Assembly (NCBI GenBank): GCA_019096195.1
Contig: JAGTXK010000189.1
Coordinates: 1 to 64,000, forward strand
Reading direction: 5' to 3'
DNA length: 64,000 nt
From: Boletus sp. NGJ
Lineage: Eukaryota; Basidiomycota; Agaricomycetes; Boletales; Boletaceae
The translations under genes and the position numbers were made by a program. Within the stretch, counting starts at the first letter, position 1. Every line of letters starts with the position of its first letter. This document shows positions 13,101-22,327 of the stretch, in pieces. The notes under the pieces were generated by a model. The model was not told where the DNA came from, did not search any database, and worked only from the letters and a program-made list of their open reading frames with translations.

Positions 13101-15705
13101 CGAACCACCAGACAGCCAAAGTCAAAGTGTTGATCGACTTAGGCTGCACAGGATCTTCCATACACGAGGACTTCATAGCTAAAAAGGGGGTACCCACTCA
13201 CTCTCTCCCCCGTCCCCTCACCGTATACAATGCCGATGGCACACCAAATGCCGGAGGCAAAATAGAAAAGTTCGTGATACTCGAACTCCAGGTGCATGAT
13301 CACAAGGAACAATTAGCCCTCGCAGTAACAAACCTCGGGCCGAACACAATATTCCTTGGTCACAACTGGCTGAAGACTCACAACCCAGCCATCAACTGGA
13401 GGACAGGCAGAATCTCCTTTCGCTGCAAAGGAGACCATGCCACGAACAATGAGGATGAAGGAGAGGATGAAATGGACGTAGACTACATGCCCTCACGGGG
13501 CGATCGCTTATTCGAACTCGATGTAATAGAATACATGAGAAATTGAAATGTCACAACAGAAGTAGTGATTAAGGACTACGTCCAAAAGAAAAAGAAAACA
13601 TTTGAGGAGGCTGCCCCAAAATACGTCCACGAGTTCAAGGACGTCTTTGACAAAGAGAGCTTCGACGCCCTACCCCCGAGATGCCCTTGGGACCATGCCA
13701 TTGAGCTCCTCCCGGGAAACCACAAGGTGGACTGTAAGGTTTACCCTCTCAATCCCGGCGAACAAAAAGAACTCGATGCCTTCCTCAAAGAAAATCTCAA
13801 ATCTGGGAGGATACGGCCCTCCAAATCCCCCTTCGCCTTGGCGTTCTTCTTCATCAAAAAGAAGGATGGACGCCTCCGCCCCATGCAAGATTACTGCAAG
13901 TTAAATGCGGTAACAAAAAGAAATCGCTACCCACTCCCCCTTATCAATGAACTGGTCGACAAGCTTAAATCAGCTAAGTACTACACCAAGTTTGACGTGA
14001 GGTGGGGGTACAACAATGTGTGAATGGCCGAGGGGGATGAATGGAAGGCAGCCTTCCGAACCAACCACAGTCTATTCGAGCCGCTCGTGATGTTCTTCGG
14101 ACTCACCAATTCTCCAGCAATGTTCCAAACCATGATGAACGCATTGTTCAAGAATTTGGTGGACCAAGGTGTAGTGGTCGTCTACATAGACAATATCATG
14201 ATATTCATGCGGACACTCGAAGAGCACCGAAAAGTAGTATGAGAAGTGCTACAAATCCTGAGGGATGCCCACCTCTACCTGCATCACGACAAATGTGACT
14301 TCGAAGTCCAAGAAACCGAATTCCTCAGACTCATCATCACACAAGACAAGGTAAAGATGGACGGCAAAAAGGTGGAAGCCATCAAAAGCTGGCCAGTCCC
14401 CACCTCAAAGAAGACACTCAGAGGATTCCTCGGATTCCTCAACTTCTACCAACGATTCGTAAAGAATTTTGCCATGATCGCATGCCCCCTAAACGCGCTC
14501 ACATTGGTAAAGAAAGACTTCGAATGGACCTTGGCTTGCCAAGAAGCCTTCCAAACCCTCAAAAACACCATCTCCTCTGCCCCAGCACTCACCATGCCAA
14601 CTGACAATGACCCCTACCATATCGAAACCAACGGTTCTGGCATTGGCATTGGCGCCATCCTCTCCCAGCAACATGATGGTGTATGGCACCCCATCACCTT
14701 CATCTCCCGTTCCCTCAACGATGCAGAGCGGAACTACCATGCGGCCGACCTCAAAATGCTCACCATCATGTTCGCACTCAACGAATGGCATCAGTACCTC
14801 CTCGAAGCCGCACACCTGATCGAGATCTGGACAGATCACAAGAACCTTGAGTTCTTCCACAAATCCCAGGATCTCACACACCACCAGGCCCATTGGCAAC
14901 AGGTGCTCCAAGAGTATCACGTTGTTATCAGCCACCGGCCTGGCAAAACAAACCCAGCCGACCCTCTGTCCAGGAGGCCAGATTTCGAAAAGGGGGTGAC
15001 ATCCGATAACACCACACAAACACTACTTCCCGACACCCTTTTTTCCCCTCCCCCCTCACCAACCTCCACCACGGTCTCTCTCAAAGCCGTCGCACCCGCA
15101 AGCACGCTCACAAGAATCACCAAGATGCAGTACAAACTCGAGCAGTTTGTGAAAGACAGTTTAGAGAAAGAGGGCTCACACTGGACTCGCAAAGAAGGAC
15201 TTGTCCATTGGAAGTCGCTCGTATACGTACTGAATGATGCAAAGCTCCAAGAGGACATCCTAATTGCAAACCATGATCACCCAATCGCCGGCCATCCTGG
15301 TATCCGACGAACACATGACCTAATCATGAGCGAATATTACTGGCCGTCCCTATGCAGAGATGTGGAGTCATATGTAAAAGGTTGTGATGTCTGCCAAAAG
15401 GTTAAAGCCAAAACCTCGGCAATCAACACCCCACTCCACCCAAATGAAATCCCATCATCCCCATGGGAGATCATCTCCGTAGACTTGATCGGCCCCCTCC
15501 CCCAGTCTGATGGCAAAAACGCCATCTTAGTCGTCATCGACCAGTTCTCCAAGATGGTTCACCTAACACCCATGATGGACACCATTACATCACAAGGAGT
15601 CGCAACGATCTTCCACGATCAAGTGTTCAAACTCCACAGTGTCCCACGGAAGGTAATCTCAGACAGGGGAACCCAATTCGTGTCGTCCTTTATGCGCGAC
15701 CTCTA
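10170..15705 (+). mobile_element. Second Ty3/gypsy element (B), incomplete, nested in element A (fossil)
   Basis: Parts present are a partial 5' LTR (to 10293) with TATATA at 10185-10190, a self-priming site at 10294-10306, a long leader, gag (about 11.0-12.5 kb, with EHYDGNKEKFVQWW as in element A), protease (about 13.1-13.5 kb), reverse transcriptase and RNase H (about 13.6-15.0 kb), the integrase zinc-binding region and the start of the integrase core. No 3' LTR is present. Element A sequence resumes at 15711, upstream of the point reached in B, so B lies inside A. The pentamer CTCCC flanks it (10165-10169 and 15706-15710). The copy is broken, with roughly ten interruptions. Its proteins resemble those of element A but are clearly a different family. 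Confidence 0.82.
10294..10306 (+). promoter_or_regulatory. Self-priming primer-binding site of element B
   Basis: AATTTCAAGACTA directly follows the CA that ends the partial LTR. It is the exact reverse complement of TAGTCTTGAAATT at 10218-10230, which starts 33 bases downstream of the TATA box. This is the same layout as in element A with a different sequence. Confidence 0.78.
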
Positions 15706-16178
15706 CTCCCGTCAGCGCAGTCACCCCACCCAGCATCCTCTCAAAGATAATGAAGCTGCAGTACAAGCTCGAGAAGTTCGCAAGGGAAGGGCTTGCAAGA
15801 ACCAACACCCACTAGGCAAAACGGGACGGACTCATAATGTGGAAGGTCCTCACATATGTCCCGAATGATGAGAGGCTGCAGGAAGACATCATCACGGCCA
15901 ATCACAACCATCCGATTGCAGGACACCTTGGCATGAAGCAGACGCGCGACCTCATTATGAGTAAGTACTACTGGCCATCCCTCTGCAGAGACATCAAAGG
16001 GTATGTCAAGGGCTGTGAAATATGCCAAAAAGTGAAGGCCAAGGCAACCCCCCTCCACAAACCCCTTCACCCAAACAAGATCCCATCCTCACCATGGGAG
16101 ATCATCTCAGTGGACCTCATCAGCCCACTCCCCAATCACAAGAGAAAAATGCAATCCTTGTCATAGTCAACCACTTCT

Positions 16179-17163
16179 TGAAAGGAACTTGCAATGGACG
16201 AAAGAAAGAAACCTAGACCTAATATCTGAAGCGTTGCTAACCAAAGCAATATGCGACAGAGAGAAAGGCAATTTCAAGACTAAGTGAAACATGGTACTCT
16301 ACCGGCTACTTATATACTACCGATAGTGGTGCACGGACCGTGCTATGCTGTGACGTCGTGGGTACTGGGTATGACATCACAGGGACGAGGAAATGTTAGT
16401 GTCCAATGGTGCAAAGGGGAAACGATGGAATGAGATGCGTATGGTATGCGCATGTAAGTGAAATGTAGTCCGGAGCGTTCTAGGCGTGGCTACGTGTGAT
16501 ACATCTAAGGGGGAACTAATAGATAGGAATGGAGATGAGAAGCGGAAGAAGAAATGGAAAGGTAACGCGTGAAGCATTGCATATGGTGATCGTTGGATCG
16601 GGTATCGAGATGGGATCGTATCGGGTGATAGATCAAATCTTGTCTATGTCTAGGGGTTAATCTAGCGTGGGCTTGATTAGTACTTGGCGGTACGAGGGAT
16701 GATCTACGGTGTGAACCAGGGATCGAGGGTTGAGCGGGGGGTTCGGGGATCTGGAGGTGGGCTCCTGATTAGTACTTGTGTAGTATACCGAGCACTGCGT
16801 CAGGTACGGTCTACGATCCTTGTGTGGATACCGAGCACTGCGTCAGGTATGTCCACGGGGTGTGGCAGTTTAGAAGCGTGCGGGCCTGTGCTTGTGGCGG
16901 TGAACGCTGGGATTAGCCGCGAGGCTACTTGGTGTCGTGGTTTGACGGGTACGACGAGGGTACAACTAGTGGAGGCGTACGTAGGTGTGTGCAGTGTATG
17001 GTATATCGTATGGGGGAGGGTACAATAAGTGACTACTCTAGATGTATACGGGGTGAGGCTAGGATGGAGATTGGTGAAGGTAGGCGAATGCATCGTCTGT
17101 AGGTAGTGCGAGAGTGTAGTTGGGATTGTTAATAAATAGGTGATATCAACGGTGATCGTTTCA
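16179..17163 (-). repeat. Solo LTR, about 985 bp, inserted in the integrase region of element A
   Basis: The segment opens TGAAAGG and closes GTTTCA and is flanked by CTTCT direct repeats (16174-16178 and 17164-17168), the footprint of an LTR-element insertion. Read on the minus strand it has TATATAAG (near 16316-16309) and, 34 bases on, TAGTCTTGAAATT (16282-16270), the same 13-mer start as element B. It ends CCTTTCA as the other LTRs do. It is therefore probably a solo LTR of a related self-priming gypsy family, left by LTR-LTR recombination. It contains a nearby direct repeat, ACCGAGCACTGCGTCAGGTA, twice between about 16.78 and 16.85 kb. No coding sequence is present. Confidence 0.8.
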
Positions 17164-17168
17164 CTTCT

Positions 17169-18351
17169 CAAAGATGATCCATCTTGCCCTGGTCATGGAC
17201 ACCATCACATTGCAGGGGGTCGCCACCATCTTCCGCGACCAGGTATTCAAGCTCCACAGAACCCTCCAGAAGGTAATATCGGATCAAGGCACACAATTCG
17301 TGTCCTCGTTCATAAAGGACCTATACACACTCCTTGGTATAAAGGCCAACCCATCCACAGCATACCACCCGCAGACAGATGGACAGACGGAACGAGTAAA
17401 CCAAGAGATCGAGAAGTACCTGCAGATCTACGTGGAACCACAGGCAGACAGACTGGGCGGAGTGGCTCCCCCTTGCCAAATTTGCACACAATTCCTAAAC
17501 AACAAGTGCCACCGGCATATCGCTGTTTCTACTCAACTACGGACAGCAACCCCTGATCCCCAACAAGCGGGTCGAAGTCTGGAATGAGTCTGCCACAGCA
17601 TTCGTGGAAAAAATGAAGGGCCATCATGAGACGGCCAAAAGCGCGTTGGAGAAAGCGGCCACAACCATGAAGAAGAATCATGACAAACGAGCCGCCCCGT
17701 CACTGAACTTCGCAGTCAGTCAGCAAGTCCTCCTTGAGGGAATCCATATCCACAACATATCCACACCAACCGACCAACAAAAAAGTTTGACAACAAGCAT
17801 TATGGCCCTTTCAAGGTGAAGCGGAAGATAGGCGAGATGTCGTACGAGCTGGAGATTCCAAAGATGTGGTGTGGCATCCACCCCGTCTTCCATGAGTCGT
17901 TGCTCACACCATACCACACTGGGGCCACAAAGTCCCAAGCCAAACCAAAACCACCGCCCCCAGTAATCATTCAACAGGAGGAGGAGCACGAGGTCCAAGA
18001 GGTAGTCGATTCAAGGAAGCGCAGAGGGAAAACCAAGTACCTCGTACATTGGAAGGGCTACCCACGAGAGGAGTGTACCTGGGAGCCCAAGGCGAACATT
18101 GGAAACACCTCGAAGCTCATCAAGAAATTCCACACGTCCAACCCATCTGCCGTCCATGCCCTCGTCGAAACATGTGACTGCCCAACTTGCTCACATCAGA
18201 CCACCCTCTTTGCCAATGCAGCCTTCCTCACATACGCCACCTCCCTCAACCATCTATCCGACCACCTGTTTGGAATCCCCCAACCCAACTTGGAACCAAC
18301 ACTTTCCGGCATTATGGTCGACCAGGAGTTCAACCCCTGAAAAGGGGGTAG
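17169..18351 (+). mobile_element. Element A integrase end with chromodomain
   Basis: The integrase core end (a YHPQTDGQTERVNQEIEKYL motif) is followed by the linker and, at about 17.98-18.15 kb, a chromodomain with the typical YLVHWKGYP and TWEP motifs. Chromodomains tether chromovirus integration to modified histone tails. A polypurine stretch lies just before the right LTR. It is part of a broken fossil. Confidence 0.88.
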
Positions 18352-18664
18352 TGAAACGTTTTCCACATTATTTTCCTATTCCCCACACTACTTAGCTAAA
18401 TGGACAACCGATGAACACTTACGCATTAGCTAGACAACCGCACCTAGGCCGGTGACACCATACGTATGTCATAGAAACACCTAGTACATTACATCACCTT
18501 CTAGCACCTTCCACACCAGCCCTAAAGCTAGTCCATGCCCGTACCTCGTGCATATAAATAGTAGCGTATTCTGTAGTAGATACACATTCTTGGAATTGCT
18601 GTTTTATGCTCAGAATTTCACCCTCGGGTAACACCAAGTGTTGTTGGTCCCCTTTTTCCTTTCA
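18352..18664 (+). repeat. 3' LTR of element A
   Basis: A 313-bp copy of 420-731 with about 20 substitutions and one indel. All but one substitution are transitions and about 17 fall where at least one copy keeps, or both imply, a CpG. The duplication GAGGT follows at 18665-18669. Confidence 0.93.
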
Positions 18665-18669
18665 GAGGT

Positions 18670-19312
18670 TCTATATACAAAACTATTGCTGACGTATGCA
18701 TGGTGTATAGATGGAACATCCAGCCTAACTCATAATCTAATGGCTCACAAATTTATCAGCTAATATTAAAAAGCATAAAACTATTACTGTTTCATTCATA
18801 CACACAGGCTATGTTATTAAAGATTCTGCAAACCAAGGATAAAAGGTGAGCTAATGACAAAGATGAGCTCTCTGGGCAGTCATCTATGAAAAAGGCTTCT
18901 GTACCTGAGGTAGGATGTGACATGGACCTCAAAGAGCTTTAGACTCAGTCTGGGGTTGTCATCAAACCCTTATTTCTTGGTAAAATGTTGTTTATAACTG
19001 AAATAGGTACCTTGTCATGTTACTACAGTAAGTACAAGAATTGCAATTTCTTGAGGTGTCTGTTATAACTTGGCATGAAATCTGACTTATTGGAGTCAGA
19101 GATTGGCAGCTCCACACACTGCTATGATTTACAATGTGAAATGTTGACTTCATATAATGAGTAGAGAAGGATAAAATTAAGAAACAAGAGGGTGTGGAAA
19201 AGTTTTTGAAGTCTGGCTTGTTTACATAAAAATGGTGGCACAAATATTGGCAAACAATGTCCGCTTTTTCAACACTGAGTGTGGGAAAATGGACTTGGAT
19301 ATTTTTTCTGAG
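18670..19312. other. AT-rich right flank, no gene seen
   Basis: This was joined to the left flank before element A arrived. It is AT-rich with no convincing reading frame and no terminal repeats. It may be old transposon debris, but nothing identifies it. Confidence 0.4.
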
Positions 19313-19315
19313 TGT

Positions 19316-19566
19316 AGATCTACACTTTTGGTACACATTGTGACTACACTTTTACTACACTTTGGTGCGCATTTTTGGTACACTTTTGGTACACTTTGTT
19401 TGCTACACTGTACTACACTCTGCTACACTTTTGTTTGCTTTTTTTACTACACTTTGTTTGCTATACTTTTGCTACATTTGGTGCGCATTTTTGCTACACT
19501 GTTACACTCTTTCCTACACTTTTTGTACAACATTTGACTACACCTTTGACTACACATTTTTGTATA
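19316..19566. repeat. TACACTTT-type simple-sequence array
   Basis: An irregular array of TACACTTT, CTACACTTT and TTGCTACACT units. A longer unit, TTTGGTGCGCATTTTTG, recurs near 19.36 and 19.47 kb, showing segmental duplication inside the array. Confidence 0.85.
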
Positions 19567-19574
19567 CTTTTGAT

Positions 19575-19644
19575 TTAGGATTAGGATTGGGATTAGGATT
19601 GGGATTGGGATTAGGATTGGGATTGGGATTGGGATTGGGATTAG
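19575..19644. repeat. TTRGGA hexamer array (telomere-like)
   Basis: Eleven perfect tandem hexamers of TTAGGA or TTGGGA followed by TTAG. The unit is one base from the fungal telomere repeat TTAGGG. The two variants alternate without strict order. Confidence 0.9.
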
Positions 19645-19651
19645 CTTGAAA

Positions 19652-19917
19652 TTACTACTATGACTATGACTACTATGAATATACTATGAATGCTATGAAA
19701 TGCTATGGTACTATGATACTATGAATACACTTTCAATACTATAATACTATGAACACTATGAAATGCTATGGTACTATGATACTATGATACTATGCACACT
19801 ATGAATATACTATAGACACTATATATACAGCACACTTTCAATACTATGACACTATGAACACTATGAAACTGCTATGACTACTATGAAACTACTATGGCAC
19901 TATGAGCACTATGATGA
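19652..19917. repeat. CTATGA simple-sequence array with higher-order units
   Basis: Repeats based on ACTATGA with a longer block (CTATGAAATGCTATGGTACT and following) recurring about 63 bp apart near 19.69 and 19.76 kb. The segment CACTTTCAATACTAT also recurs near 19.73 and 19.83 kb. Confidence 0.88.
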
Positions 19918-20240
19918 AACCCTGTATTTACTGATGGATGTTATTTGTGATAGTGGACAAAGAAATACAGTACAGTGGGTGGCTACAAGATGGCTACTGT
20001 GTTAGGTAAGCAGTACCGTAGCAGGTGATTCTACTCCAACAAAGATGTGCCGCGACAGCCTAGATGACCATTGTGATAACCCCTCACGACATTTTTTTGC
20101 GATGAATGGATGCTCGTATAGTACGGGTTGATTCACTTGTCACGAATGCACCCGATCCGAATCAATGATTTTTCCACCCCGCATGATAGTACACAAGATA
20201 CATTGGTAGAACAATTCCTCGTTTCGACACGCACACGTTT
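19918..20240. other. Spacer and probable 3' UTR of ARG1
   Basis: No gene or repeat recognised. It lies just past the stop codon of ARG1 and probably holds its 3' UTR. Confidence 0.4.
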
Positions 20241-21960
20241 TTAGACACGAGATCCGTACACATCTTTGGGTTCGACGCCAGCCTGACCCTTGCGCGCGTT
20301 TGCCTGTGCCCATCTGAGCGAAACCATCAGCACGCGGGAACGTGTGGCCAATGGAACAAGACCGTACTTTTTAATTCGGATACTCTCGATCTGGATGAAG
20401 CCAGTCGTGTCGGTCGGCTCGAACCCGCCGAGTTCGTCCATGGACGACTGGTGCTCGTCATACAAACCCTATATTTTTGCAAACGTCCACATTCATGCGC
20501 GTCTTCGCGACAATGACGGCGGTGCTCACCTCTTCCGAGTGTCGTCCCTCGACGATCACGTTTCCTTTGAGCAGTTTCAAACGGACAACACCGTTGACGG
20601 TCCGCTGACTCGCCGGAATCGCGCTCGTCACGAATTCACGCTCGGGCGTGAAGAAATGACCATTGTAGAGAATGCGACTGAGCTCGACCGTGATGAACTG
20701 GTCACGGATGGCACGGACGTTGCGATCGAGGGTGAGACCCTCGAGATCGACGTGTGCCACGCGGAGGATGGTCGCGCCGGGGGACTCGTAGCAGCCGCGT
20801 GATTTCACGCCGATGAAGCGGTTCTCGACGATATCGATCCGTCCGATACCGTGTTTCCTCGCGAGGGCGTTGAGCGCGAGGAAGATCTCGACGGCGTCGG
20901 TATAGGTCGCTTCGGCGGTGGTGACCCTGACGGGGATACCAGCCATGAATTCGATGACGATGAGATCGGGTGCAGAGGGGGCGTTTTCGATGGACTGGGT
21001 GAGTTTCCACATGTCTACGGGAGGGGTGGTGTCGGGATCTTCGAGGATGCCGGCTTCGTAGGAGATGTGGAAGAGATTTTCGTCCGTGGACCAGGGCTTG
21101 GCGGCCGTTTGCTGGACGGGGATGTTCTTTTCGGCGGCGAACGCGAGGAGGGCTTGACGACCGGGGAAACGGTTGTAGAATTCTATGGTGGGAGCACGTT
21201 GGGTTGCTTCGAGGTTGGGGCGGAGGATGTGACGTACTGGGGAGACGCCATGGGGCGATGACTTTGATGTCTGGTTTGAGACCGTAGAAGGCGAGTTCGA
21301 AACGGACTTGGTCGTTTCCTTTACCGGTGCAACCATGTGAGACGTAGCTGCAGGAACGGGTTTATGAAGAGACGAATAACGGCGGAGTGTAAGCTGCTTA
21401 CTCGCATCCTTCCCTCTCTGCGACGGCGATCATGCCACGGGCGATGACTGGGCGAGCAAGCGAGGTACCGAGAAGGTACACATTCTATGTTCGGGACAGT
21501 TATCAGACTGCGATAGGTGCCTGCAAAAAAGGCAGGCGAACCTCGTAGATGCAATTGGCTTGAACGGCAGGGTAGATCAATTCAGTGACGAATTCGCGTC
21601 TCATATCCTTGGTACATCGGCGTACGACTCTGATCAGAAAGAGGGCGATCGAGTTTACTGACCTCTTTGAAGAATTTCGTAGCCCCAGATTTCAAGGCTT
21701 TTTTCTCGGCAGCTTCAAAGTCCTAGTGTACAGATGTGAGCACACGACGGGTCGCATGAGGATGTGACGCGCCTCTTCTTGGCCGACGTCGGCCATGAAG
21801 GCGTATACTTGGTATTCCTGTTCGACGAGCCATGCGAGGATGCAAGAGGTATCTAACGAATCAAGGTGGTCCAAGACGCGCGATGGGACGATCACGAGAT
21901 CGACGTACCAAGTCCACCAGAGTATGCTAACAACACACGACCCGATTTCGTTTCTGCCAT
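20241..21960 (-). CDS. ARG1: Argininosuccinate synthase
   Basis: This cytosolic enzyme joins citrulline and aspartate with ATP to make argininosuccinate, the next-to-last step of arginine synthesis. The coding sequence starts at 21960 ([17 protein letters not shown]) and contains the ATP-binding SGGLDTS motif (split by an intron), [11 protein letters not shown], the [16 protein letters not shown] segment and the [20 protein letters not shown] block. About eight exons give roughly 420 residues, the usual length. Most introns are GT-AG. One (21723-21772) must be GC-AG to join VGQEE to [10 protein letters not shown] in frame. The second-last intron is 20469-20529, leading to the [22 protein letters not shown] end. 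The last residues after RIKKYG may be altered by one more small intron, so the stop at 20241 is less sure. It is divergent from the TPR gene at 22328. Confidence 0.93.
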
Positions 21961-22327
21961 GATATGGAGTGAAGTGGGGAAGGGAGGTAGACAAGTCAAA
22001 TCGGCAACGTAACTAGTACTACGTGATCGGAGTCGGAGTAGCGTTTAGTTTTTCAACTTTAACCTCCAAGCTCGACGAATAGTGTGAAGCAACTGGCACT
22101 GTTGTCAATGTGCTTCTGATGCATTGCTCACACCAAAGGATATGCTGGAAGTTGGATTTCACACTTGTCCTTGTTTTCGTGTCTAGATCTCCATACACTG
22201 TGTATGTAATAACAGCATAGTACGGCGAGTATAAGTGAAGGAATGGACTATAGAAGATACAAGCGACGGGCCGGTGTGTTGTTTTCCAACGGCTTTGGAA
22301 ACAAACAACCGCCTGATATACGTCGAC
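21961..22327. promoter_or_regulatory. Divergent promoter region, ARG1 and TPR gene
   Basis: The 367 bp between two start codons pointing apart must hold both promoters. No clear TATA box or known operator stands out. Confidence 0.5.

Larger units (their letters stand above)
420..18664 (+). mobile_element. Ty3/gypsy chromovirus, element A, with three nested insertions (fossil)
   Basis: An LTR retrotransposon with left LTR 420-731, right LTR 18352-18664 and GAGGT duplications at both ends. Its own sequence, without the insertions, is about 6.9 kb, normal for the family. Parts recognised in order are gag capsid (about 1.5-2.6 kb), aspartic protease (about 3.4-3.8 kb), reverse transcriptase and RNase H (about 3.9-5.24 kb), the zinc-binding and first part of integrase (15.7-16.2 kb), and the integrase end plus a chromodomain (17.2-18.34 kb). 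The chromodomain, a self-priming site after the left LTR and a purine tract (18341-18350) before the right LTR place it with the Tf1/sushi-like chromoviruses. The copy is broken, with well over ten interruptions besides the insertions. The LTRs differ by about 6 percent, nearly all at CpG sites, so it is the oldest layer here. Confidence 0.93.

Noticed and set aside
16684-17171. Plus- and minus-strand frames of 114-123 residues in the 985-bp insertion
   Set aside because: The segment has LTR-type ends, a target duplication and promoter core; the frames are low-complexity and do not match any gene.
19362-19649. Reading frame with a Gly-Leu repeat tail
   Set aside because: It is a translation of the TTRGGA hexamer array and the T-rich array before it, so it is not a gene.
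19316-19917. Possible CRISPR-like or satellite-encoded repeat system
   Set aside because: The units are contiguous simple repeats with no unique spacers, and the genome is fungal.
20702-21261. Long frames overlapping ARG1 on both strands (Arg-rich and Gly-rich)
   Set aside because: They are shadow frames of the well-conserved argininosuccinate synthase exons.
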